A DNA stretch of 25,895 nt from Priapulus caudatus (lineage: Eukaryota; Priapulida; Priapulimorpha; Priapulimorphida; Priapulidae): contig NW_014577583.1 of assembly GCF_000485595.1 (NCBI RefSeq), positions 53,095-78,989 on the forward strand, read 5' to 3'. A program made the translations under genes and the position numbers. Under the pieces are notes generated by a model. It saw nothing but the letters and a program-made list of their open reading frames with translations, did no database searches and was not told the origin of the DNA. How positions within the stretch are numbered: the stretch's first letter is position 1; each line of letters begins with the position of its first letter. Below are positions 1-10,434 of this stretch, piece after piece.

Positions 1-53
<53 letters not shown>

Positions 54-1300
54 TATATCTATCTTTCTGTGAGTTTATGCACAGTGGCGTGGATGTGGTG
101 AAATTGTGTGTTGCAGAGGAGTTTCACTGGTACCAATAATAGGCATAACAGAATACATAAACATTAGGACATTGGTAGTAAATACATTTTGTGTTTATTT
201 ATCATCATTTTATTGTTGAAACATTCCAAGTGCTCGTGACACACTCAGGTGTAACTCTTCAGGAATAAAGGAATAAATTCTATTTGTACTATGAGGTGAA
301 ACGAACTATATAGCTAGTGGTTTGATCCACTATAGTTGGCAGGTCCAGATTTCAAGAGGATTTAAGATCATTCTGATTATTTTCTGTATGATAATGCAAA
401 ACCCGTTTAGTTCATGTACAAGAGAGGCCGCTAGTAGTCAGTGTGACTCGACCCGAGGCTGACGCGTTACAACACTGCTAGTAGCAGATTGTGGCGTGTC
501 TCTTGATATACATGGCGACAGTGCTCTATCCGTGTAGATAATTGTGTCAATAAAGTTAACCTCAATACAAGTGCAAAAACAATCATTAGCATCATCATTA
601 TAAAGCTCAAGAACAGAAAAAATATATATATATAGATAACACTTTCCACACTACAGGCCTAACTAACTAGGGCATGGTATATATACTAGGGCCACAATTC
701 ACCTGCAATTGTTCTTGAGTCATTATATTTCATCTCTCAGTAGGGACTCTGGGCATCCTTCATGGCATAAAATGTTGAGCCTAGCTCCATTAATGGGGAT
801 GTAAAAGAAGAATTGAAGACATTCAACACAAGCAGTGATCACTCGGTGTCATTCAGCTTGGCATAACATTAGTGAAGCAGAAAGCATACTACGAGTACGA
901 GATAACTTCACAAAAAATGCTTGTATTTAATAAATATATTATAGCTGTGATGACACTGATAGGTAGGTTCATTACATTATATTATTTGTCTTCTGTCTAT
1001 AGGTTCACACTGAGATGGCATGATACCAATCACAAGTGAACACTGAAATGCAGATTAGAGGGCGCTGTGGACTCCAAACGTGATGGCCAGGTATCATTAT
1101 CATCAGATGTCATGTTCCTGCATCCTACAGTTCTGAGACTGACTCAAGTTAATGTTAATCACTACTCTTAAATTTGCATCTTTGAAAAAACATTTTAAAT
1201 GCAAAAGTCCACAATGTGAAGCAAGTTTGCCAATTGATTTCCATGACATAATTGGAAGTGCGCTCATATAGAAAACCTTTTGGGCAATAGAAGTAATACA
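1..1300. other. AT-rich upstream sequence, no gene
   Basis: Starts with an (AT)n microsatellite (1-51). The rest is AT-rich with no convincing exon or inverted-repeat element. The open frame on the minus strand at 467-649 encodes a hydrophobic, low-complexity peptide and looks like chance. Confidence 0.6.
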
Positions 1301-1672
1301 CAGGGTGCGAAATTAACGCGAGTCAGTAGTCAAATACTCCCTGATTTACGGTCGGACTCCCTGATTTACTGTCGGACTCCCTGATTTGACATATGCAGGA
1401 GTCCGTGTGACTCCCTGAAAATTCTGTTATACAAATTAGTAGTAGTTCCAGAGGAAGGCCTCACGGAATTACCCTATTTTTTCAGCAAATGTCCAAAGAA
1501 AATTTGGCAGAAGTGCATGGCAATAATCTTCAAAACAAGCACATGTGTTATTGCTGCTATGCTTTAGTTTTGAACGTCAGACTGCGGACTCCCTCATTTT
1601 GCTACGGACTCCCTCTTTTGAGGGTAGGGAGTCCGTTGGACTCCCTTGTTCAAAAGTTAATTTCTACCCCTG
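1301..1672. mobile_element. hAT-like MITE, family A copy 1
   Basis: Terminal inverted repeats CAGGGTGCGAAATTAACG (5') and, read on the other strand, CAGGGGTAGAAATTAACT (3'). The flanking direct repeat AATACA lies immediately outside both ends, so this is an insertion with a 6 bp target duplication. Near both ends the motif GGACTCCCT(G/C)ATTT recurs several times, as expected for subterminal transposase-binding repeats. No coding capacity. CAGGG ends suggest the hAT superfamily, although a 6 bp duplication is short for hAT. Confidence 0.8.
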
Positions 1673-1802
1673 AATACATGTGCACCTATCAGTGCAAATA
1701 ATCATTTTCAAACACATAATTATATGAATTATGTAATGACATAACATGGAAACATGGTAGTAATAGTCAGAGGGAAAGAGAGATCAGAGTTAGAAGTACT
1801 AG

Positions 1803-1826
1803 GAGAGAGAGAGAGAGAGAGAGAGT
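1803..1826. repeat. (GA)n microsatellite
   Basis: Simple AG dinucleotide run between the two family A MITE copies. Nothing else is visible in 1673-2095. Confidence 0.9.
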
Positions 1827-2095
1827 GGGACACTATTATTAGCTGACTTGATTGCCTCTGGCTTTACCCTGGAAGCTGAAATGTTACGTGTGCATTTTAC
1901 ATATATATTGGTTACGTTTATCATCTGTTTGTACAGCTCTCTATAGCAGCTGAGGTAGTTGAGAAGTGTTCATGATACTTTGACGTTATGCATACAATTG
2001 CAATCATTATTAGGAAAGCTGGGTAAACCTTTTTCTGTAAGTGCAACCTGCCTTGCTATTTTCTCTGTAGTCAGCTGAAGTGGCAGTGGAGCTTC

Positions 2096-2430
2096 CAGGG
2101 TGCGAAATTAACGGGAGTCCGGAGTCAAATACTCCCCGATTTACTGTCGGACTCCCTGATTTGACGTATATGCAGGAGTCCGTGTTACTCCCTGAAAATT
2201 CTGCCATACTACCTAGTTCGTTCCAGAGCCCGTCCTCGTGGAAATACTGTATTTTTTCAGCTAATATCCAAAGAAAATTTGACAGACGTGCAACGGCATG
2301 AATCTTAAAAATAAGCACATGCCTTATTGTTAAAATATCTTTAATTTTGAACCTCAGAATGAGGACTCCCTCTTTTTTAGGGTAGGGAGTACCTTGGACT
2401 CCCGTGTTCAAAAGTTAATTTCTACCCTTG
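2096..2430. mobile_element. hAT-like MITE, family A copy 2
   Basis: Same family and orientation as the copy at 1301-1672, sharing the internal order of motifs throughout with scattered substitutions and a small deletion. Ends CAGGGTGCGAAATTAACG and (reverse strand) CAAGGGTAGAAATTAACT. The flanks AGCTTC and AGCTTT form a 5-6 bp target duplication. The different target sites show two independent insertions, not a tandem duplication. Confidence 0.8.
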
Positions 2431-3224
2431 AGCTTTTAATAGGGAGTAGTCTCTTTCCCCAGGAGCAGGAACATGGACATTTCATAAACACTAGATGTGT
2501 AGGTGTGTCCTATTGGGGATGGAAAATGTCTATTACGATATATATATAGCCACCCGACGTAATGGAAGCTGGCTGCGTATGTGTTAGATCTTGAAATTGT
2601 ATGCATGGTTTATTTAGTAGACGATTGTGGACACCTCATTTTTGGGTAGAAAACCCCACTGACTTATTGTTAAACTATTTAAGAGTAAATTTGCATTTCA
2701 CATCCCAAATTCAGTCATCATATATAATTTATAAATTAAGTATCTGCGAATTTCCATAATTCAAATTATGATAATGTGTGGTATTACTGTCCCCATGTTT
2801 TCCAGTAATACATATTCTAACCAAAATATTATATAATATATTCCAATTGTGTATTCTGTACGTATATATTCTATGTTCCAATTATATTTTCTAGATATGT
2901 GTAAATATTTGGGAATAGCATATAACTACCAAGCTGCTTTGAGTCAAATTAATATCAACTAAATTCAAATATTATATATTGTCCTCCATTGTTTCTAAGT
3001 CGATACAAACGAATTATAGTTCTAAGAATATGTATCGCGTCAAATCAAGCTGCTTGTAGAAATGTAGACAGATTAATTCAGCAGGAATCAAAATAAATTT
3101 TACGTACTATGTAGGTATTTTGAGCGAATGCCCACAGCCCACAGGTAAAACCATCTAGTGGTTGTATTGACGCAGAGATGAAATTACGAAGTTCTGACTC
3201 CATCCCGCCCTTTTTTATGAGTTA
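2431..3224. other. AT-rich upstream sequence, no gene
   Basis: Strongly AT-rich with many short ATAT runs. I see no exon, inverted-repeat element or regulatory motif. Confidence 0.6.
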
Positions 3225-3400
3225 CAGTTGGAACCGGAACTTTGCAGATATTGCTTTTATAGGGTCGAACCCACCTGGCCGGAACCGAGTTCTTCTTTCC
3301 CTTAAGATTTCTGCGGTCCAGCCCCTCTCGAGTTTTTGCACAGCGGAGCATTAGGAGCAGAGCAAATGCGAATCAGTTGTGGTTTTAGCTGCTGCGGGTA
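3225..3400 (+). promoter_or_regulatory. Candidate promoter / first non-coding exon region
   Basis: Base composition becomes GC-richer here after nearly 800 bases of AT-rich sequence. Two CCGGAA cores (ETS-type, 3234-3239 and 3279-3284) lie 45 bases apart. A GTAACG donor-like site sits near 3400, before the strong acceptor at 3911. This is only a positional argument. No TATA box or initiator stands out, and the transcription start could lie elsewhere or outside the window. Confidence 0.2.
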
Positions 3401-3911
3401 ACGTGACACTGGCTCGGTATACGTTTGTGTGGCTACCAGTGAGGAGCGAGCATGTGGATTTATGCTGCTTCGTGCGTTTCCAAGCTTATGTTTATGTGTC
3501 CACGTGTTTGTGCATCGATAGACGGCTGTCTCTAGGATTTTATGGCAGAGGCATGTGTTGCTAGAGCTGCGGCAGAAAGGGAATTGCTCCTAGTCTTACC
3601 GAGTTTGGGCTGGTTCATATCATATGCAGATAGACTCTTACTGGTATATTGTAGGAAACTGCAAGCATACCTTTCAATGCTTACCGGGGTTTGGTGTGTC
3701 TATGTACATGCGTTTTTGTATATCTGATACTGTGGCAATATAATGGTGTCAAATTGAAATATATCAGTAATACCTAATAAATAGATTTTTTCAATTTTAA
3801 GTAAATTAAAGCACATTTTATAACAGTTTATCTGTTAATATACAGCTTTTCTGTTAATCGTTTATAATATAGTACAATCTGTTGTTCAATTCTATATTTT
3901 TTTCTTTCTAG

Positions 3912-4066
3912 AATCGTCGTTGTTATCGGTTTCTGCTCTGTTACAGTTTGCGCCTGTGGTTGCAGCTGAATGGGTCACCACTGAGATGAGTGTGCCATGC
4001 CGTAGTTGCCTTGCGGCCTAACACAGCTTGCCGTCGTCGCCGTCGTCACTGTTGCTCGGCTGCAGA
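3912..4066 (+). other. Probable 5' UTR part of the first coding exon
   Basis: A strong acceptor (long T-rich tract then CTAG) ends at 3911. The sequence runs from there into ATG 4067, which has a good context (A at -3, G at +4). An in-frame TAA at 4019-4021 stops the coding frame from extending further upstream. A second possible acceptor, GGCTGCAG at 4058-4065, would place the exon edge one base before the ATG. Three short uORFs lie inside (see findings). The upstream first exon was not identified. Confidence 0.5.
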
Positions 4067-4175
4067 ATGGAGGAGCTGTTCAGAAGCCTGATACGATTGA
4101 ACACGGCTGTTCAGCGCGACACTGAGCAACTGACAGAGGTCACCTACCTACTGACACAGACACTGGCTTCTACCG
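4067..4175 (+). CDS. AGTPBP1: CCP1-like coding exon 1 (residues 1-36, ends phase 1)
   Basis: Begins [20 protein letters not shown] and ends ...TLAST before donor GTAACG. The helical pattern resembles the start of vertebrate CCP1 (segment LLAQLEKINAEPSESDTA), which supports ATG 4067 as the true start without about 20 extra vertebrate residues. Similarity is weak, so the call rests mostly on phase and on continuity with exons 2-4. Confidence 0.75.
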
Positions 4176-7100
4176 GTAACGAATTCGCCCTTGCGCGGTT
4201 TCACAAACCTCGGCTATACATCCAGCAAGAGAATTACTGTCTATCGTCAATATATGTGACTATATATATGTGACTATATATATATATATGCATTTCTATA
4301 TGCCGCGTTGCTAAGCTCTAAAAATCGTATCAACGTCTGAACGTGGTAGATAGTGATGTTGATCATCTGCTGGATGTATATTTGCTGTCGTCTCCAAACT
4401 GTCTAGCGTCGAGGTCGCAATAAAATATTCGTCGTTAATTTTCAAAAAGCGCATGTTTTGGTTGTTGACAGGGTATATAATAATTTGTGAGGGCATGCGA
4501 GCAGTGCAAGTAATTAACATTTACTGTCTTAATTAATTATGAACTGTTGCTAGCATCTGGCTCGCTAGCGCCTCCACTGTATACTGCAGGCTTCCCGAGT
4601 ATGCCATTAATGATTTAGTGATGACATGTGCTGTGCAGCTGTATTAATAATGCAAATGTGGGCACCTCAAGATGCCTTTCTTGTTTGTAGTGTCAACTAA
4701 TAACATATTTTGTTTATTAGTGGTGGATATTTGCACTTGTTTTATATTAGTCTTCTTTCCGTAGTAAACTGGATGATGGTCTAATTGGGTAGATTAATTT
4801 AAAACACAGCTTTTTATAAAGATAATATGATTGTTGGCATAACTGAGTTGTATCGAATATGGATCTCAAGTGGACTCATTCAGTACAGTGGCCAACTTTT
4901 TGGATAGGGCAATAATATCGTATAGTTACACATTCATTTGCAAAAACCAATCTGTAGCTGCAAAAAAGCACCAAGGAATGTATTTACGTGTAGCTATGCG
5001 ATATTTAATCCTCATGTGGTATGTTCCATATGGTATGCTAATAAATAAATAAATAAATTAATTGTTTCATCTGTGTAGAAATTTACAAGCAGATCATGAA
5101 GCAAGCTCAGTGTAGATGTGTATCAAATGAATGTTGCACTAAAATGCAATCTGAATATTATTATCGTACCAGTAAGGCAACATTTCTTTATTATTATTCA
5201 GTCGGCGCTGCCTTGGTGGTCATACCTGGTGATAGCTGAATGTAATATTCTTGACGGGAAATGGCAATAAGCTAATGATGATATTAACTCTTTGCTCCAT
5301 AGATAAATCTACAGTAGATATTGCATCCGTCTATGCCCGTAACCTTGATGTGCTTCTGTTTACCTTAGAGGTGAGTATAGACTTGATACGAAAGTAAAAC
5401 TAAAAAAGACGTAAAGTAATTAAAACACATACAGTTCAACATATGGTCAAATTATAGTCAAACCCACTTATAGTGAAACAGCAATGAATTCACCCACCAA
5501 GTCTACGTGTGTATGTCTGCAGAAATTCAGAGCCGTGCTTATATTTTACGGCAAACTGTATTATTCCAAGCTTGAAACGGTCACTTAAATGTTTCATGTC
5601 CTTGTTAAAGTCTCTGACTAAACTTATGCATACACCACTACATAAATGTATCTTTGTAACAGAACAAGACTTATGGAAGCAGGCTAAATGCATTTCGCGT
5701 GAAATCTGTAACCATAATTTTGTAAATGGGTATATGACAGCTCAGGGGAATCAGTCGCGCCACCTATAGGGAGATAGAAGCTGAATTTGTAGCCGTATAT
5801 TTAGCCAAGTTTATTCTGAGAATCATAGAGAAAGAAAGTGTCTCAATGACGTGCATAGCGATCTTTCGACTGTTTCCGTCTAGATAAAATTTCTCAGATT
5901 TTGCCTAGTTTTTTATTGTTTACATTCCAGATGTTACAAATCATCACCCAAAATTAGCCTATAGTCGTTATAATACGTAACACGTGAGTCTTGATACAGC
6001 ATTTTAGGTCATATTTAGCCAGCAGTTGGAGGTTCTCACCCGCTTAATCGGACAAGAAATCTCACCGCAATTGAATAATTTGAAGATTCGATAGCAAATA
6101 GTTTGGCCCTGCCTATCTGCAGCGTCTCAGCCAGGGCTGGGCGAACTGCTTTCTAGTTTTGATAGTTGCCAGGTGCTCTTCTTACACTGGGGATGGCATG
6201 CAGGCATGCTGGCACAGATTCGTTACCAGCGAAGAAAATTAACCTTATTTGTAAACAGCCCTCTAGCTATCAGTGTTACATATAGGTTAGCAAACATAGC
6301 TGTCATCTGGCAATGACATCGGTTACAGGCTTCATTCCTTTGTCTAGGCAGAAGACATTCTTAAATGAATCTACCAGCCAGTTCCATCATCATACGTAGC
6401 AGGGAGGGCATATAGCAACGTATAACTACAGGGGTCGAAGTAAGCGATGGTCTGATGGTCCGGGGCCATCAAATAATCAGGAGGACCATCCGATTTTCAA
6501 AGTCAATGGTCCGACGGACCGGACCGTTATGGGTTCAACTAAATTCGACTGAAAATGCAACTTTATTAACCAATATACTATTAAAGTGAATAAACAATGA
6601 CTGTATCGTTTGATACATTCATTGTAGGTGAATAATTTCCATTTTATCACCATGTAAAATCTCTTTCTTACACCTGCAAGCCGCATTACTTTTAGAGAAC
6701 AATTTGCAATTTAGGAGGACCATCTAAAATTTAGGCGGACCATCTAAATTTCAAACTAGATGGTCCTGTGGACCATCTCTTTTTTTCTCCTTATTTCTAC
6801 CCCTGAACTAGTTGTAACCCTGGTCACTCTGTATGTGACATATATGGCAGTGCATGGCTGGCACTGATGTTATATTTAGACTTTAGATGTAACAGATATT
6901 AGTTTGACTGGGCTATTATAGCTATCAAGTGCATCAGAACTGCCTGTGTTATAAATCTTTCTTGATTTATGTATTTTATGTTATTTATTATATTCATAAA
7001 TTATTATACAGGGGGCCACGTCGTTCAACTACCTATCACGTGATCTTGATGAAATGTGTTTACTATATGCTGATGAAGATATAAGTTATTAATATATTCG

Positions 7101-10100
7101 TTTATTTATTGATCGATTCTGATGTACAATGTCTCATGGGCAACTGGTAATCATACGTGTTTTTCTTGGATACGTGGTGATGCATATATACATTTATTTC
7201 ATTACTCTTATTGCACCACAGTTGAATTCATTAAAGGCACAGTGTTCATTGTACGCTATGAGCATTTACAACGTTTAGCTTTTTTAGCAACATTAGCTGA
7301 AATTATTGATTAGCAAAGACAGGAGGAAATGCGTGTGCATTTTCCCAATACAAAAAGTAGAACATACAGTATAGGTACGACTTTGTGCTATGGAAGTCGC
7401 ATCGTTTACAGTACCGGGTTCGTAGCCATGTCCACAAGTGAAACATGTGCGTTTCTGTTAGCCAACTGTGTAATATCGCCAAGGAGCCAATTATTGTTTG
7501 AAACTGAAGCGTTGCTACTGCACTCATGCAGCCTATCAAAATACTATGTGGTGTGGGCTAATGTGAGAATAGCTGCTTTCTCTCCAAATGTTATATTAGG
7601 CATATCTATAAACAAATTGCTTCTACACCCATTGCTTATATACACTTCTGCTTTTGCACTTGTGTCATACTGCTGCTTATAATAACTATTCCACGCAACA
7701 CAAATATATTCAGCTGCTGGATAACCTCGGTGTATAAGCTTTGACGCTGAGAGGGTCTATGTCCCCCAGGGTACTGCCGGAACGTACCCTGGGTACGGTC
7801 CAGTATACCAGAACGTACCCTGGTACTATCTAATATGCCGGACCGTACCTCGCCTACTGCACTAACGAGTCTAGGGAGTCGCCTACGCCTACTCCCTAAC
7901 CCTAACCCTAACCCTAACCCCAACCCTAACCCTAACCCTAACCATATCAGATAGTTACCAGGGTACGTTCCGGTATACCGGACCGTACCCAGGCCATGGC
8001 CTGGGGGACAAGGACCCTATGAGCAGCTCTGACCATGGAAACAGCGGCGGCACGGGCGGTGTGTTTGCTTGTACTGGCCCTGTAGTGAAGCCTAACTAAC
8101 ATGCTGGTAATCATTGACGTGGTTCGTTTCAGAGTGCGCGAGAGCTCGTCATCGTGAAGAATGTAGTAACGATCCTGCACCACATGCTGTGCGTCAAACC
8201 ACGTATGTATATTCTGTACTAGGCTCTGCCCTGCTCGCCGCGATATTTCGCCATATGGGCAGTATAGTGTTAGTTACTATTAAAACCTTTGGCTCTTGCT
8301 GCCGTATGCTGATTTTGGGTCAGAAATATTGATAGACTATCTGCATCTCATTGGACGATTCGGACCCAGTGCTATAAGGGTAAATTATTTATGTGGTGTG
8401 TATGTCTGCGTGTGTGTTTACTATTGTGTGTGTGCGTGTGTGTGCATGTGTGTGCGTGTGTGTGTGTGCGTGTGGGTGCATGCGCACGTGCGTGCGTGCG
8501 TGCGTGCGTGTGTGTACGTGCACATATTACCCCTGTATTGTTTGGGCTAAACTGTACCCCAAGATTGGACAGTTGACTGTTTAAGAATAGTATTTATGAA
8601 TAGTACATGGCCGAGATATTCTATATAGATGTTCGTACATACATACGTACGCACGCATGCATTCATGTACTGGACACATATACACACGTGCACACGCAAA
8701 CACTCACAGACCGACACTCACACAGACATGCATGCACATGCACACGCGCACCGCACGCACACACACACATTTTCTGTCGCAGCCGGATGAAGAGACAAAC
8801 TGAATAAACAGCTTGCATTTATAATACAAGACACCACATTTCTATATTTCTGTTTTACGCTTCAGCTATGTCTTAATTCATCGGTGTCTGTGTACTTTTT
8901 TACTTCTATATATCACATTATATAACTATCTCAAATACTGTTGTTTTAGGTATAGGGGGCGCTGTCAGCAAGGTGAGCTTGCGAAGTGCGTCGCGATGTT
9001 TGCTGAAAGTGTTGGTGTATCTTGTCAATGAACTAGAGCCAATCAAAATAGAGCTATTGAGCACCATGTACGTTATCATCACGAAGCTTTCTGTTGTTGG
9101 TAAGTATATTACTATTAGTATTATTACCGTAAACCTATGCACAGGTGCATTCATGCTGTTACATTAAGACAGTCTCTACTGCACATGTGTAGTTGTACAT
9201 GTAAGTCTAACCAGGTGCATCTATATTGGCTTTAAACAAAAGCAATTAATGAGAATCAAAATTATGGTTACCATTCTATTGCCTTGCAAAACCAGAAGAA
9301 GAACGGTTGTTCAAGAATTTGTGTATTCTGGTGTGTTTAGAGCTATAGTCATCCAAGTGCTGTTGAAGCATTGTGTGATGAGAATGGAGGCAATCCCTGT
9401 TTTCCATGATATATAGTTTCCTTGTTCATTATACTCTACACAAATAGGCAGTTGTTGTTTATGCGATCAGATCAACATAGTAGAGTAACTTGTATTTTTT
9501 GCAAGACATGTTTTTAACATTTAACAGTAAAAATTGACGTGGACATTGACATGCCAAAAATAAATACCATGCAAAATAATGGCAGTAAAAATTAAAATTC
9601 ATTTCCTTCAATACTTTTCGTTGTGCGAGTTACTAATAGAATATTACGAATTCCATTAACATGGTGGCATGATTGCTTTACATAGATAAGAAGCTGCCAG
9701 TGAAGGCAAGACTGCAAGGTGCCCTCCCAGTGACAGTAAAGGTGATGCTGCTGCCCTCTGTCAATGTAAAGCTTCTACTGCCTCTCGTCAAAGTTCTCAG
9801 GATATTTGCCGCAAGCTGTATGTATTATGTAACCACATAGCATTAACTTTACTCGTACGTCGTAACTCTGCAATGTTTTTGACAACGATTCCCTTACATG
9901 TAATGTTACTGGTCAGCAAACTGAATGCCAATTGGAATTGAAATAACGTGCACAAAATTTACTAAGATAGATTTATGCATGAAAACTACATGAGTAAGGT
10001 AAATTATTAGTGTGGTTGTGGCATTATTTTATTATCGACACTTGGATATGCAGCTCGTGATTTTATCACAAATGCTAACGAACTGCGTTATTGTGCATTT

Positions 10101-10346
10101 ATCAGTCATATGCAGTTACCGAACCTAGATGTTTGCATAAATACTGTTGACTTTCCGCAGCGGTGAACGTAGCTGAGCTTGGCCGGAGTGGGGCAGTGGT
10201 GGCGCTCGTGCAGCTGATACAGGGCATGGGCAGGAAACACCCGACCCTGCAGCAGATCAGCCTAGAGGTGCTCATGATGCTCTTAAAGTCTAGTGAGTAG
10301 TTCACTCCTAGCATTATGTGTGTACCGTTGTGTGTGTGTGCACGGG

Positions 10347-10394
<48 letters not shown>

Positions 10395-10402
10395 TGTGTG
10401 TG

Positions 10403-10434
<32 letters not shown>

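Larger units (their letters stand above)
5371..8132 (+). other. Intron 2 (phase 0)
   Basis: Largest intron (about 2.76 kb). It holds a hAT-like MITE (6429-6805) and a long-TIR element with telomere-type repeats (7752-8018). Open frames at 5509-5769, 7122-7313 and 7329-7682 lack usable splice sites in the right phase and are treated as chance. Confidence 0.7.
8203..8949 (+). other. Intron 3 (phase 1)
   Basis: Donor GTATGT, acceptor TTTTAG. Mostly two microsatellite blocks: TG/TGCG-rich (8391-8526) and CA/CACG-rich (8637-8770). No exon is seen between them. Confidence 0.7.

Noticed and set aside
5509-5769. Open frame with a helical stretch [20 protein letters not shown] as a possible extra ARM exon
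   Set aside because: No usable donor, and adding it breaks the phase between exons 2 and 3.
7122-7313. Open frame ending [18 protein letters not shown], which resembles the CCP1 segment between exons 2 and 4
   Set aside because: No donor before the stop and no acceptor in the required phase. 8133-8202 fits the same place with correct phase and good splice sites.
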